A DNA stretch of 64,000 nt from Guptibacillus hwajinpoensis (lineage in GTDB: Bacteria > Bacillota > Bacilli > Bacillales > Guptibacillaceae): the NCBI RefSeq assembly GCF_020171785.1, contig NZ_JAIVAE010000010.1, forward strand, positions 152,376-216,375. The letters run 5' to 3'. This document shows positions 26,610 to 37,976 of this stretch, piece after piece. The notes under the pieces are model-generated. The model did no database searches and was not told where the DNA came from. It saw nothing but the letters and a program-made list of their open reading frames with translations. Position 1 is the first letter of the stretch, and each line of letters opens with the position of its first letter. A program made the position numbers and the translations under genes.

Positions 26610-28058
26610 TTACAGCTCTGGTTTAGCCTTATGATGATCCGTTGCTTGCTCAAATGCATGAGCAACGCGGTAAACGGTCTTCTCATCAAAGTGCTTTCCG
26701 ATTATTTGAAGTCCAACAGGTAGGCCATTTGATAAACCACAAGGTACGGAAATCGCAGGAACGCCTGCAAGGTTAACCGGGATTGTGAGAATATCATTCG
26801 CATACATCGTTAGCGGGTTATCAATTTTTTCGCCTACTTTAAAGGCTGGTGTCGGCGTTGTCGGTCCGATAATCACATCGTAGTCTTCGAACACTTTTTC
26901 AAAGTCGTTTTTGATCAGCGTACGAACTTTTTGTGCTTTCTTATAATAAGCATCGTAATAACCGGAGCTAAGTGCAAACGTTCCTAGCATAATACGTCGC
27001 TTCACTTCGTCACCAAAGCCTTCACTTCTTGTTTTCTTATATAGATCAAGAAGGTTCTCCGCTTCAGCACGAACCCCATAACGTACACCGTCAAAACGAG
27101 CAAGGTTCGCTGATGCTTCTGAAGAAGAAAGAAGGTAGTAAGTTGCTACGGCATATTTTGAATGCGGAAGTGATACCTCATCCCAAGTCGCACCAAGCTC
27201 TTCAAGCTTTTTAAGCGATTGAAGGACGCTGTTCTTCACGTCTTCATCTACACCTTCAGCAAGGTATTCTTTTGGTACAGCAATACGAAGGCCTTTTACA
27301 TCACCAGTTAGACTTGAAAGGTAATCTGGAACATCAACGTTCGCTGAAGTTGAGTCCATCTTGTCATGGCCAGCAATCGATTGAAGGAGATACGCATTAT
27401 CTTCTACTGTGTTTGTAATTGGTCCAATTTGATCAAGAGATGAAGCAAACGCAATGAGGCCAAAACGTGATACAAGACCATACGTAGGTTTTAATCCAAC
27501 GACACCACAAAAGGCAGCTGGTTGACGGATCGAACCACCTGTATCAGACCCTAGAGAGAAGAATACTTCTCCTGCCGCAACTGAGGCAGCTGAACCACCG
27601 CTTGATCCCCCTGGTACATAGTCAGTATTCCATGGATTACGCGTGCCAAAATAACCAGAGTTCTCATTCGATGAACCCATTGCGAACTCGTCCATATTCA
27701 ATTTGCCGACAGTAATGGTTTCAGCTGCATTTAAGCGCTCAACTACCGTTGCATTATGTAATGGTTCGAAGTTACTAAGAAGTTGACTTGATGCAGTAGT
27801 GCGAAGACCTTTCGTGACGATATTGTCTTTCACACCGACAGGTAGACCAAAGAGAAGTCCTCTTGCCTCTTCTGTACCAAGTTTTCCATCAAGTGCTTTG
27901 GCAGCTTGCATGGCTCCTTCTTCGTTTAACGTCATGAATGCTTTCACTTTTTCGTCGACCGTATGAATGCGATCGAACGATGTTTGAACAAGTTCACTGA
28001 CGGATAACTCTTTCTTATGAAGCAAGCTGTGAAGCTCACTTATGCTTTTATCAAACAA
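26610..28058 (-). CDS. gatA: Aspartyl/glutamyl-tRNA amidotransferase subunit A
   Basis: The 482-residue amidase subunit of GatCAB. It hydrolyses glutamine and channels ammonia to GatB. It carries the amidase-signature Ser-cisSer-Lys triad: Lys in GVKDN, the [14 protein letters not shown] block, and the nucleophile Ser in [12 protein letters not shown]. It starts with TTG at 28058, 8 bases after GGAGG, and follows gatC by 14 bases. Its presence indicates indirect synthesis of Gln-tRNA. Confidence 0.97.
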   Translation of the reverse strand: MFDKSISELHSLLHKKELSVSELVQTSFDRIHTVDEKVKAFMTLNEEGAMQAAKALDGKLGTEEARGLLFGLPVGVKDNIVTKGLRTTASSQLLSNFEPLHNATVVERLNAAETITVGKLNMDEFAMGSSNENSGYFGTRNPWNTDYVPGGSSGGSAASVAAGEVFFSLGSDTGGSIRQPAAFCGVVGLKPTYGLVSRFGLIAFASSLDQIGPITNTVEDNAYLLQSIAGHDKMDSTSANVDVPDYLSSLTGDVKGLRIAVPKEYLAEGVDEDVKNSVLQSLKKLEELGATWDEVSLPHSKYAVATYYLLSSSEASANLARFDGVRYGVRAEAENLLDLYKKTRSEGFGDEVKRRIMLGTFALSSGYYDAYYKKAQKVRTLIKNDFEKVFEDYDVIIGPTTPTPAFKVGEKIDNPLTMYANDILTIPVNLAGVPAISVPCGLSNGLPVGLQIIGKHFDEKTVYRVAHAFEQATDHHKAKPEL

Positions 28059-28072
28059 GGACGTTGCCTCCC

Positions 28073-28363
28073 TTACTCAAATATTGATGGAACTTTTACT
28101 TGACCGTTCGCTTGATCCGGTGCATTCTTCAATGCTTCCTCACGTGTTAGCCATGGCTGTACTTTGTCTTCACGCATTACATTTTTCAAATCAAGAACGT
28201 GCGTTGTAGGCTCAACGTTCTCTGTATCTAATTCATTTAGCTGCTCCGCCATCGAGATAATGTCATCAAGCTGAGTTGTGAATTTTTCGACCTCTGCCTC
28301 ATCCATTTCTAGTCTAGCGAGATTAGCTACGTGCTTAACCTCTTCTTTGGTAATTCTGGACAT
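28073..28363 (-). CDS. gatC: Aspartyl/glutamyl-tRNA amidotransferase subunit C
   Basis: The 96-residue belt subunit that stabilises the GatA-GatB complex. The N-terminal helices ISKEE-like ([17 protein letters not shown]) and the C-terminal [17 protein letters not shown] segment are characteristic. The ATG at 28363 follows GGAGGTGA; the frame is open up to 28465, but no ribosome site supports the longer form. It is the first gene of gatCAB. Confidence 0.95.
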   Translation of the reverse strand: MSRITKEEVKHVANLARLEMDEAEVEKFTTQLDDIISMAEQLNELDTENVEPTTHVLDLKNVMREDKVQPWLTREEALKNAPDQANGQVKVPSIFE

Positions 28364-28405
28364 CACTTTCACCTCCACAAATTTCGAACAACCTGCAATA
28401 TATAG

Positions 28406-28435
28406 ATGATACCAAAAACAAGCTTCATTAAGCAA
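28406..28435 (-). promoter_or_regulatory. Probable promoter of gatCAB
   Basis: On the minus strand TTGCTT (28435-28430) and TATCAT (28411-28406) stand 18 bases apart, about 45 bases before the gatC start. The -35 matches the sigma-A consensus only partly. It lies 22 bases downstream of the large palindrome. Confidence 0.5.
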
Positions 28436-28457
28436 CAGAACGCTGTCTGTTCCAATT

Positions 28458-28503
28458 TTAAACAAACGTTTGATTAATCCGAATTAATCAAACGTTTGTT
28501 TAA
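28458..28503. repeat. Perfect 46-bp palindrome upstream of gatCAB
   Basis: Two 21-base arms (28458-28478 and 28483-28503) are exact reverse complements around the loop CCGA. Each arm contains the 10-bp palindrome CAAACGTTTG, so the site holds two nested dyads about 25 bp apart. This is more like a double operator (TetR-type) than a terminator: it lacks GC pairs and a T-run, and opuE already has its own terminator at 28554-28586. No regulator gene is nearby. Confidence 0.9.
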
Positions 28504-28553
28504 CGAATATTTAGATAGTAGCCTCAATCAATCATACCCATTCTTAATTCTAT

Positions 28554-28586
28554 AAAAAAGACTCATCCCCAAATGGGATGAGTCTC
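28554..28586 (-). terminator. Terminator of opuE
   Basis: On the minus strand AGACTCATCCCA and GGGGATGAGTCT pair around TTT, followed by six T residues, 14 bases after the opuE stop. Confidence 0.92.
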
Positions 28587-28599
28587 TGAGTAAAGCTAA

Positions 28600-30063
28600 T
28601 TAGAATTTAGACGTTTTTGCCGCTTCGAATTCAGCTTCAATCTCTTCACCTGGCTCTTTACCAACAAAGCTGAATGCCATTACAGCAATCCATGCCAGGA
28701 TAAAGCCTGGGATTAATTCATAAAGATCGAACAGTCCACCTGATAGTTGAGCCCATAAGATAACAACTACGGCACCAGTGATAATACCAGCAAGTGCACC
28801 ATTACGGGTCATGCGTTTCCAGAATAGACTTAAGATAATAACAGGTCCAAATGCGGCACCAAAACCAGCCCACGCATAACTTACAAGATCAAGAACACTG
28901 CTATCCGGGTTGTAAGCGAGTAGGATCGCAAGTAGTGCGATACCTAGTACAGCAATACGCCCTACCCAAACAAGCTCAGTTTGGCTTGCATTTTTACGAA
29001 GAATGGCTTTATAAAAGTCTTCGGCAACAGCACTTGAAGATACAAGTAGCTGAGAGTCAATGGTACTCATAATCGCTGATAGGATGGCAGCTAATAAGAA
29101 GCCGGATACCCATGGATTAAAGAGGACTTGAGTAAATTCGATAAAGACGGTTTCAGAGTTCGGAAGTCCCGCATCAAAATAGGCAATACCGATGAAACCA
29201 GTAAAGATGGCACCAAATAGAGAAAGAACCATCCATGTCATACCAACAAGGCGTGCTTTAGGAATTTCTTTTGAAGATTTAACTGCCATAAAACGAGTAA
29301 CAATGTGAGGTTGTCCAAAGTAACCAAGTCCCCAACCAAGTAGAGAAATGATTCCCATGAAACTCATTCCAGTAAAGATATCTAGATAAGTTGTATCCGT
29401 TGCACCAACTTGATTAACCGTTTCATTCCAGCCACCCATTTCATTTAGGGCAACGATTGGAACGATCACGAGTGCAAGGAACATAAGTATTCCCTGGAAG
29501 AAATCTGTCCAGCTTACCGCTAGGAAACCGCCGAGGAACGTATAAGAAATAATAACAATTGCACCGATCCACAATGCGGTTTCATAGCTCATTCCGAACG
29601 AGCTTTCAAACAGGATTGCGCCCCCAACAAGACCTGAAGACGTATAGAACGTAAAGAATACAAGAATGACAATTGCTGAAATCACGCGAAGTGCTTTCGA
29701 ACCATCACGGAATCGATTCTCCAAGTAATCTGGAACCGTTATGGAATCATTCGCCACCTCAGTATAGCGACGAAGACGTGAGGCAACAAACTGCCAGTTC
29801 AGGTAAGCTCCGATTGCGAGCCCAATCCCAATCCAAATTTGACTCATACCACCAGCGTACATTGCACCAGGTAGTCCTAGTAAGAGCCAGCTACTCATAT
29901 CTGATGCGCCTGCACTTAGTGCGGCAACAGATCCACCTAATCTTCTTCCTCCAAGTACATAATCGGACAAGTTACTTGTCATTTTGTAAGCAATTAAACC
30001 AATTGCAAGCATACCTACAAGGTACACGATAAATGTGACTAACGTTGGCGTTTCAATACCCAT
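28600..30063 (-). CDS. opuE: Sodium/proline symporter, OpuE-type
   Basis: A sodium:solute symporter of 487 residues with about 13 transmembrane helices and the family segments GGRRLGG, SAGASDMSSWLLLGLPG near the N terminus and ILSAIMSTIDSQLLV in the middle. PutP and OpuE cannot be separated by sequence alone. I choose OpuE because it sits directly upstream of gatC, the B. subtilis opuE position, with no proline catabolic genes nearby. It would import proline as an osmoprotectant. The ATG at 30063 is 6 bases after the stop of a tiny membrane-protein gene whose end carries the AAAGGAG site. Confidence 0.88.
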   Translation of the reverse strand: MGIETPTLVTFIVYLVGMLAIGLIAYKMTSNLSDYVLGGRRLGGSVAALSAGASDMSSWLLLGLPGAMYAGGMSQIWIGIGLAIGAYLNWQFVASRLRRYTEVANDSITVPDYLENRFRDGSKALRVISAIVILVFFTFYTSSGLVGGAILFESSFGMSYETALWIGAIVIISYTFLGGFLAVSWTDFFQGILMFLALVIVPIVALNEMGGWNETVNQVGATDTTYLDIFTGMSFMGIISLLGWGLGYFGQPHIVTRFMAVKSSKEIPKARLVGMTWMVLSLFGAIFTGFIGIAYFDAGLPNSETVFIEFTQVLFNPWVSGFLLAAILSAIMSTIDSQLLVSSSAVAEDFYKAILRKNASQTELVWVGRIAVLGIALLAILLAYNPDSSVLDLVSYAWAGFGAAFGPVIILSLFWKRMTRNGALAGIITGAVVVILWAQLSGGLFDLYELIPGFILAWIAVMAFSFVGKEPGEEIEAEFEAAKTSKF

Positions 30064-30069
30064 CGAGTA

Positions 30070-30174
30070 CTATTCTCTCCTTTCGGTAAAAAAAGTTATT
30101 ATTGATAATACGACTAATAAAGGCATTGGTATAAGCAACCAGAACCATGTTGCGGTAGTTAAGGTATATTCCAC
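30070..30174 (-). CDS. Tiny membrane protein upstream of opuE
   Basis: A 34-codon frame starts with GTG at 30174, preceded by GGAGGGGGTG, and ends with TAG at 30070, six bases before opuE. It encodes MEYTLTTATWFWLLIPMP followed by a hydrophobic stretch and a charged FFTERRE tail: one transmembrane helix with a cytoplasmic basic/acidic end. The strong ribosome site and the coupling to opuE argue for a real product. It resembles the class of small accessory proteins encoded beside sodium:solute symporters, though family membership needs a profile search. A longer frame to 30267 has no ribosome site. Confidence 0.7.
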   Translation of the reverse strand: MEYTLTTATWFWLLIPMPLLVVLSIITFFTERRE

Positions 30175-30272
30175 ACTTTCACCCCCTCCAATGTCAATAT
30201 TCACAGCTATGCATTTTTCCTGTGAATTCAAATTATTGATGTAGACCATTAGTCCTTTGCAAACCAATGATT

Positions 30273-30301
30273 ACTATATCACAAAATATTTTTCAGAACA
30301 A
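30273..30301 (-). promoter_or_regulatory. Candidate sigma-A promoter for the opuE operon
   Basis: On the minus strand TTGTTC (30301-30296) and TATAGT (30278-30273) are 17 bases apart, giving a leader of about 90 bases before the small gene. Confidence 0.45.
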
Positions 30302-30453
30302 TGCAAATATTATACGATAAACTTTTTAATGTATAAAAATTCACTTAAGAAGTTTGTTTCCTTCTTTTAGCAACTTTTATGTCATAAGTATTCAAGAAAA
30401 TTTATTTAAATAAGTTGCTGAATATGAAAAGCTTCGACACACTTTAGTAACAT

Positions 30454-30478
30454 TTACCCACCTTTTTGTAATGTTAAC
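30454..30478 (-). promoter_or_regulatory. Candidate sigma-B promoter for the opuE operon
   Basis: On the minus strand GTTAAC (30478-30473), 13 bases, then GGGTAA (30459-30454) resemble the general-stress consensus GTTTAA-N13/14-GGGTAT. B. subtilis opuE has both sigma-A and sigma-B promoters, which makes the hit meaningful, but the leader would be about 270 bases. Confidence 0.4.
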
Positions 30479-30615
30479 CTCCGAATTGAAATATTTTTTA
30501 TAGATTGCCGCGTTTCTCTTCTTTTCATACCGTTTTAAATGTTCAATTCCTAACTTATTTTTCGTCCTATATTTCGTTCCTCACCAGGAGCGAAATAAAT
30601 CGAAAAGGTTACTGT

Positions 30616-30643
30616 TTGCAAAACGTAATGGTTACGATATAAT
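30616..30643 (+). promoter_or_regulatory. Zur box inside the zinc-lipoprotein promoter
   Basis: ACGTAAT-G-GTTACGA at 30623-30637 matches the Bacillus Zur box core (TCGTAAT-N-ATTACGA) at 12 of 14 positions. It fills the spacer between a -35 like TTGCAA (30616-30621) and a perfect -10 TATAAT (30638-30643), so bound Zur would block polymerase when zinc is plentiful. Confidence 0.75.
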
Positions 30644-30679
30644 GAGTGGCAGAGAAACTTAGGGAAGGGAAAATCGCTT

Positions 30680-31657
30680 ATGAAAAATCGTTTTTTTACA
30701 GTAGCATTCTTACTGTCTTTATCTACGCTTGTCCTGGTCGGTTGTGGTCAAGAGCCAGACACAAATACGGATGGAAAGCTAAGTATCTATACAACACTTT
30801 ATCCTCTTGAATATTTTGCTGAACGAATAGGTGGAGAACATGTAACCGCTGAATCCATCATTCCTCCTGGCAGTGACGCACATAGTTTCGAGCCAACGAC
30901 GAAAACAATGACAGAGTTAGCTGAATCCGATTTATTTATCTACAATGGAGCAGGCATGGAAGGATTTGCTGATGCAGCTAAAGATACCTTGAAAAATGAA
31001 GACGTCATGACGCTTGAATCCGCTGAAGGAATTCACTTTGATGAAACAAAAGAAGAGCATGAGGAACATGCTGATGAAGAAGGAGAGCATGAGGAACATG
31101 CTGATGAAGAGCACGCCGATCACGATCACGGTGATGTGAATCCACACATCTGGATTGATCCAACCCTCGCTATCCAGCAGGCCGAAAATATTAAACGCGC
31201 ACTTATAGAAATTAATCCTGACAATAAGAAAACATTTGAGTCTAATTATGAAACATTAGAAGAAGAGCTTTTAGCTTTAGATAAAGAATTCCGTGAAATG
31301 GCTGACAGGGCACCGAAAAAAGAGTTTCTTATTTCGCACGATGCCTATAGCTACTGGGAAAGTCGCTATGGACTTAAACAATTAAGTGTATCTGGTCTTT
31401 CACCATCTCAAGAACCTACCCAAAAACAGTTAGAAGATATTATTGAAACAGCTAGAAGTTACAATTTAAAGTATATGCTTTTTGAACAAAATGCTACACC
31501 AAAGCCAGCAAAAGCCGTTCAACAAGAACTTGGTCTTGAAACGCTTCGCATTCATAACCTCTCTGTCTTAACAGAAGAAGATATTGAAAATGATGAAACG
31601 TATTTCACTTTAATGGAACAAAACATTCAAACACTAGAAGAGGCTCTATCAGAATAG
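30680..31657 (+). CDS. znuA: Zinc ABC transporter substrate-binding lipoprotein
   Basis: A 325-residue cluster A-I metal-binding lipoprotein (ZnuA/AdcA type) that captures zinc outside the membrane. The lipobox is LVGC with Cys22. Metal-site histidines are visible in GSDAHSFEP, DVNPHIWIDP and ISHDAYSYW, and an acidic His-rich loop (EEHADEEHADHDHGD) lies around residues 125-155, the hallmark of zinc rather than manganese binders. No permease or ATPase gene is adjacent, so it must work with a transporter encoded elsewhere. A Zur box controls it. Confidence 0.92.
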   Translation: MKNRFFTVAFLLSLSTLVLVGCGQEPDTNTDGKLSIYTTLYPLEYFAERIGGEHVTAESIIPPGSDAHSFEPTTKTMTELAESDLFIYNGAGMEGFADAAKDTLKNEDVMTLESAEGIHFDETKEEHEEHADEEGEHEEHADEEHADHDHGDVNPHIWIDPTLAIQQAENIKRALIEINPDNKKTFESNYETLEEELLALDKEFREMADRAPKKEFLISHDAYSYWESRYGLKQLSVSGLSPSQEPTQKQLEDIIETARSYNLKYMLFEQNATPKPAKAVQQELGLETLRIHNLSVLTEEDIENDETYFTLMEQNIQTLEEALSE

Positions 31658-31659
31658 CA

Positions 31660-31693
31660 AAAGCCCTCCCGAGACAACGGGAGGGCTTTATTT
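31660..31693. terminator. Bidirectional terminator
   Basis: AAAGCCCTCCCG and CGGGAGGGCTTT form a perfect 12-bp stem around AGACAA, between the convergent znuA and camS stops. Confidence 0.93.
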
Positions 31694-32910
31694 TATTGAT
31701 AAATATGAACAAACGGCTCTTCTTCGTTAGGATCCTTCACAATCAAACTTTCTGTTTCTCCGTTGCTTGTGATATAGATCGAGACTGGTAAATCTTGAGG
31801 AAATGTATCATTACGCTTTTTAACGAGTCCATTTACAAACTGAGTGAACGAAATCACTTCAGATTTGCTATAGAACTGAATTGGAACCTCAATCTTTAAT
31901 TGAGAAAGTTCGTCTTGTTTATAGAAGCCGGTTCCAATAACTCCTACAAAGTTCGGAAAGAAATCTTGTATTTCACGTGTGAAGTCATCAAACTTCTCAG
32001 CTTCCGCTGGATATTCCTCATCAGCGGCAGATGAAGGAAATGCAATGTACTTTTCATTTAAATCTTTCCATGACTCAGGGCTAGATTTACCTTTCTCTAC
32101 AATCGTGCTTGCCACGAAGTTACCTGGGACAACCGATTGTCGTGGCTGCTCTAAGAAGAGCGTAAACATGATTGGCACGTCATGCTCGGCTCGAATTTTC
32201 TCAACGATTGGTTTAATGGATTCTTTTGCCTTCGCAACCACTTCATCTTTATCTAACTTTACCGAACCGGTATACTTCAAACCATTTTCATCAAGAACCG
32301 AGTAAGGATATTCAGAATAAAGCGATAAGGCAATCGAAACTCCGCCTAGCTGCAATTCTTCATCTTTGTTTTGAACATAATAATCCTGTTCATGAATATA
32401 AGAGAGGAATTTAGGGTTTTTCTTTTCAGCTTCAATTACTTGCTCGTATTGTGCAGGGTTTTCTTCCACACCGAGCTGCGGATTAAGTCCTTGATTTTCC
32501 TTATCATCAGAGTTATCACGATACAGCCACCCATGGATTTGCTCTGTATCAAACAGCTGTCCTTCTTTAAAGAAATACTTATCAGGATCAAATTGTTCTT
32601 GTGAAAGTCGAATCAATCCCATTTCAAGTGCATCTACATCAAGACGGTTATCAACCCCAGCCGTAATTAATCCTCTAACTTGTGAAGCATCAAGAGAATT
32701 TTTTTCCCCTTCTTTATCTAACACCGAACGATAGTACGTCTCTGAAGTTTTTATATCTTCACTTACAATCATTTCTTCACTTTCTTCGCCTTCTGAATCA
32801 TTCACCTTTACTGTATCGTCCTGCTCGCCCTTCATAAAACTCGGAACACAACCGGATAATACGAGCGAAAGAGCCATGATACTAACGATGAACGTTTGCT
32901 TCTTTGGCAT
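31693..32910 (-). CDS. camS: CamS-family lipoprotein (YerH)
   Basis: A 405-residue lipoprotein of the CamS sex-pheromone family; its processed signal peptide yields pheromone-like peptides in enterococci and staphylococci, while its cellular role in bacilli is unknown. The signal peptide ends at the lipobox LSGC (Cys21), followed by an acidic linker and the CamS domain (RSVLDKEGEK, GGVSIALSLYSEYPY). It follows ligA by 13 bases, the B. subtilis ligA-yerH order, and is the last gene of the pcrB-pcrA-ligA operon. Confidence 0.93.
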   Translation of the reverse strand: MPKKQTFIVSIMALSLVLSGCVPSFMKGEQDDTVKVNDSEGEESEEMIVSEDIKTSETYYRSVLDKEGEKNSLDASQVRGLITAGVDNRLDVDALEMGLIRLSQEQFDPDKYFFKEGQLFDTEQIHGWLYRDNSDDKENQGLNPQLGVEENPAQYEQVIEAEKKNPKFLSYIHEQDYYVQNKDEELQLGGVSIALSLYSEYPYSVLDENGLKYTGSVKLDKDEVVAKAKESIKPIVEKIRAEHDVPIMFTLFLEQPRQSVVPGNFVASTIVEKGKSSPESWKDLNEKYIAFPSSAADEEYPAEAEKFDDFTREIQDFFPNFVGVIGTGFYKQDELSQLKIEVPIQFYSKSEVISFTQFVNGLVKKRNDTFPQDLPVSIYITSNGETESLIVKDPNEEEPFVHIYQ

Positions 32911-32923
32911 TAATTTCCTCTCC

Positions 32924-34933
<2,010 letters not shown>

Positions 34934-34949
34934 TCACCTTCTAAAATGA

Positions 34950-37172
34950 CTATTGCTTTTCAATTGGCGCAAATTTTGCTAACAAGCGCTTGATTCCAAC
35001 TGGATTTGGGAATGCAATATCAAGCTCAGTCGAATCTCCATCACCTTTCACGCTAACAACCGTTCCAACTCCCCACTTACGGTGGCTCGCTTTGTCTCCT
35101 ACCTTCCAGTCCAGTGAATCTCCGCCTGTGGAAGTTAGCTGAGGGCGTCTCGGAGTTTTAGGAGTAGCAGGTCTTGAAGAAGGTCGAGAACTTGTCCCTC
35201 CAAAAGGTGTTGCAGGTTTTTCATGTCCTTGCTTTTCAAGTAATTCTTCTGGAATTTCACCAATGAAGCGAGAGACAGGGTTGGCATTCGTTTTCCCGTA
35301 AAGCGTTCGAAGACGAGAATTTGTTAAAAACAATTCTTCCTCTGCCCTTGTAATACCTACGTAAGCAAGTCGGCGTTCTTCTTCCATTTCTTCTTCCTCA
35401 AATAGGGAACGACTATGCGGAAACACGCCTTCTTCCATCCCGATAAGGAAAACGACCGGGAACTCCAAGCCTTTCGCTGAGTGAAGAGTCATGAGCGTAA
35501 CAGCTTCCTTTTGCTCGTTTTCATCCTCATCCAACTTATCAATATCTGCAACCAAGGCGAGGTCCGTTAGAAAAGCGATCAAACTCTTGTCTTCACTTGC
35601 TTTCTCAAACTCCTGCGTTACAGAAAGAAATTCATCAATATTTTCAAGTCGGGTTTGTGATTCAATCGTGTTCTCGTTTCGTAGCGCATCTCGATAGCCC
35701 GATTTATCAATCACTTCTTCAACAAGTTCAGATACCGCTAAATATTCCTGCATTTGCGACCAGTTGGCCATTTGATTACCAAACGTTTTAAGAGACTTGG
35801 TAAAACGGGCACTTAACCCAATCTGTTCCACCTCTTGAAGGGCTGTAAAGATAGAAATATCTTGATTAGCGGCATATTGCGCTACCTTGTCCATAGTCGA
35901 TGCTCCGACACCGCGTTTTGGGACATTGACGATTCTAAGTAAGCTAATGTCGTCATCCGGGTTTGCAATAAGACGCAGATAAGCAAGAACGTCTTTAATT
36001 TCTTTACGATCGTAGAACTTTGTACCTCCGACAATGTTGTAATGAATGTTCGACTTATTTAAAATTTCCTCAATCACTCGAGACTGTGCATTCGTCCGAT
36101 AAAGAATCGCAATTTGTGCATTCGTTCGCTTTCCGCTATTCACCATATCAAGAATTTTCCCTGTTACAAAGCGACTCTCATCATGTTCATCATTGGCTTG
36201 ATAATACGTAATGTGCGGACCATCCTCATTATCAGTCCATAATTTTTTAGGTTTTCGATTCATATTGTTTTCAATCACAACATTCGCCGCTTGGAGAATT
36301 TTCTTTGTCGAGCGATAGTTTTGCTCAAGGAAAATGGCACGTGCACTTGGATAGTCTTTTTCAAATGAAAGGATATTTTGAATATCCGCCCCGCGCCAGC
36401 GATAGATCGACTGATCAGAATCACCTACTACGCAAAGGTTTTGATATTTCTCAGCCATTAATTTAACTAGGACATATTGTGCTTTGTTCGTATCCTGATA
36501 CTCATCCACGTGAATGTATTGGAATTTTCGCTGATAAAATTCAAGGACTTCTGGCACCTTTTTAAAGAGTGTAATGGTTCTCATAATCAAATCATCAAAA
36601 TCGAGCGCCTGGTTTTTACGTAGCTGCTTTTGATATTGTTCATATGCATCCGCTACAACACTTTCGTACGGTCCTTTTGCGTTTGCTTTGTAATCTTCCG
36701 GCGTTTCTAATTCATTCTTAGCAGAGCTAATACTTCCTAAAATCCCTCGCGGCTCAAATTTCTTAGGATCGACGTTTTGTTCCTTCAATATTTTCTTAAT
36801 TACCGTCAGCTGGTCACCAGAATCGAGAATCGTAAAGTTCCGATTAATGCCAATGCGATCGCCGTCTCTTCTTAAAATACGGACACACATGGAATGGAAT
36901 GTTGAAATCCAAATGTCTTCGGCAACCGGGCCTGTAATGGAATTCACTCGTTCTCTCATTTCTCGTGCCGCTTTATTTGTAAAGGTAATCGCAAGGATGT
37001 TCCATGGAGAGACCTGTTTCTCAACAAGAAGGTACGCGATTCGATGCGTGAGCACTCTCGTTTTTCCACTTCCTGCTCCAGCCATAATTAAAAGCGGTCC
37101 ATCCGTGTGCTTGACCGCTTCCTGTTGTTCGGGGTTTAATCCATTTAATAACTTATCAACTATTCGTTGCAT
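34950..37172 (-). CDS. pcrA: ATP-dependent DNA helicase PcrA
   Basis: An SF1A 3'-5' helicase of 740 residues, needed for repair, removal of RecA and resolving replication-transcription conflicts. Visible motifs include the Q motif [10 protein letters not shown], Walker A AGAGSGKT (31-38), [37 protein letters not shown], and [15 protein letters not shown]. The C-terminal tail carries a tudor-like domain ([15 protein letters not shown]) that binds RNA polymerase and UvrB. It is the second gene of the pcrB-pcrA-ligA-camS operon. Confidence 0.97.
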   Translation of the reverse strand: MQRIVDKLLNGLNPEQQEAVKHTDGPLLIMAGAGSGKTRVLTHRIAYLLVEKQVSPWNILAITFTNKAAREMRERVNSITGPVAEDIWISTFHSMCVRILRRDGDRIGINRNFTILDSGDQLTVIKKILKEQNVDPKKFEPRGILGSISSAKNELETPEDYKANAKGPYESVVADAYEQYQKQLRKNQALDFDDLIMRTITLFKKVPEVLEFYQRKFQYIHVDEYQDTNKAQYVLVKLMAEKYQNLCVVGDSDQSIYRWRGADIQNILSFEKDYPSARAIFLEQNYRSTKKILQAANVVIENNMNRKPKKLWTDNEDGPHITYYQANDEHDESRFVTGKILDMVNSGKRTNAQIAILYRTNAQSRVIEEILNKSNIHYNIVGGTKFYDRKEIKDVLAYLRLIANPDDDISLLRIVNVPKRGVGASTMDKVAQYAANQDISIFTALQEVEQIGLSARFTKSLKTFGNQMANWSQMQEYLAVSELVEEVIDKSGYRDALRNENTIESQTRLENIDEFLSVTQEFEKASEDKSLIAFLTDLALVADIDKLDEDENEQKEAVTLMTLHSAKGLEFPVVFLIGMEEGVFPHSRSLFEEEEMEEERRLAYVGITRAEEELFLTNSRLRTLYGKTNANPVSRFIGEIPEELLEKQGHEKPATPFGGTSSRPSSRPATPKTPRRPQLTSTGGDSLDWKVGDKASHRKWGVGTVVSVKGDGDSTELDIAFPNPVGIKRLLAKFAPIEKQ

Positions 37173-37235
37173 GTTTTCGCACTCCTCACAAACGTATGTT
37201 CTTATATCTTATTTTACCTGATCGATAGGAGAGAA

Positions 37236-37925
37236 TCAATTTTCTTTCACAGCAGCAACTGTTTTAATCGCTTGTTTAATATTACCGTAAATAATATTCC
37301 CAACAATCACAGTATCTGCAGAAGCAGCCATTTCTTTTGCTTTCTCCGGCGAGTCAATTCCTCCGCCGTAGAAAAGTTTCGTCTCATCAAGAACCTGGCT
37401 TACCTTCTGAACAAGTTCTTTATCTCCATAGGTTCCACTGTATTCCACATAAAAAATCGGCAGTTTGAACATCTTTTCTGCCATTCGGGCATAAGCAAGT
37501 ACATCTTCTTCATCAAGATTAGTATGAGCAGAAGTTAACTGAGCAACCTTAGAATCTTGATTGAGAATACAATACCCTTCCATAATGATTTCATCCCAAT
37601 TCATAATCTCACCAAACTCTTTTACAGCTTCATGATGCAAACCCGTTACCCAACGGCTGTCTTCCGTATTCAACACGGTTGGAATAAAATAAAAATCAAA
37701 CCCTGGGGTCACTGCTTCCACAGTCGATACCTCAAGAGCACATGGTACCGCGTAACGGCGAATTCTAGCAAGTAAATCTAACGTCCGATCAAGCGTCACA
37801 CCATCACTACCACCAACAATCACCGCATCCGTCCCAGACTCACAAATCGCCTCAAGATCATAATCTTCAATCTCCTTGTTCGGATCCAGCTTAAACACAT
37901 GCTTCCACTCTTGAAAATCAAACAT
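37236..37925 (-). CDS. pcrB: Heptaprenylglyceryl phosphate synthase
   Basis: A TIM-barrel prenyltransferase of 229 residues that joins heptaprenyl diphosphate to sn-glycerol 1-phosphate, giving archaeal-type ether lipids in Bacillaceae. It shows [14 protein letters not shown] near the N terminus, [14 protein letters not shown], the [10 protein letters not shown] loop and the phosphate site FYGGGI and [10 protein letters not shown]. The ATG at 37925 is used because GGAGGAAGGG precedes it; the frame opens at a GTG six codons earlier. Position before pcrA is conserved. Confidence 0.95.
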   Translation of the reverse strand: MFDFQEWKHVFKLDPNKEIEDYDLEAICESGTDAVIVGGSDGVTLDRTLDLLARIRRYAVPCALEVSTVEAVTPGFDFYFIPTVLNTEDSRWVTGLHHEAVKEFGEIMNWDEIIMEGYCILNQDSKVAQLTSAHTNLDEEDVLAYARMAEKMFKLPIFYVEYSGTYGDKELVQKVSQVLDETKLFYGGGIDSPEKAKEMAASADTVIVGNIIYGNIKQAIKTVAAVKEN

Positions 37926-37976
37926 CCTAACCCTTCCTCCCACTTTTCCTCATAAATTGGATTATATCAAAGAATA

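Noticed and set aside
28458..28503. Palindrome as terminator of opuE
   Set aside because: It is AT-rich, lacks a T-run, and a proper terminator already lies at 28554-28586.
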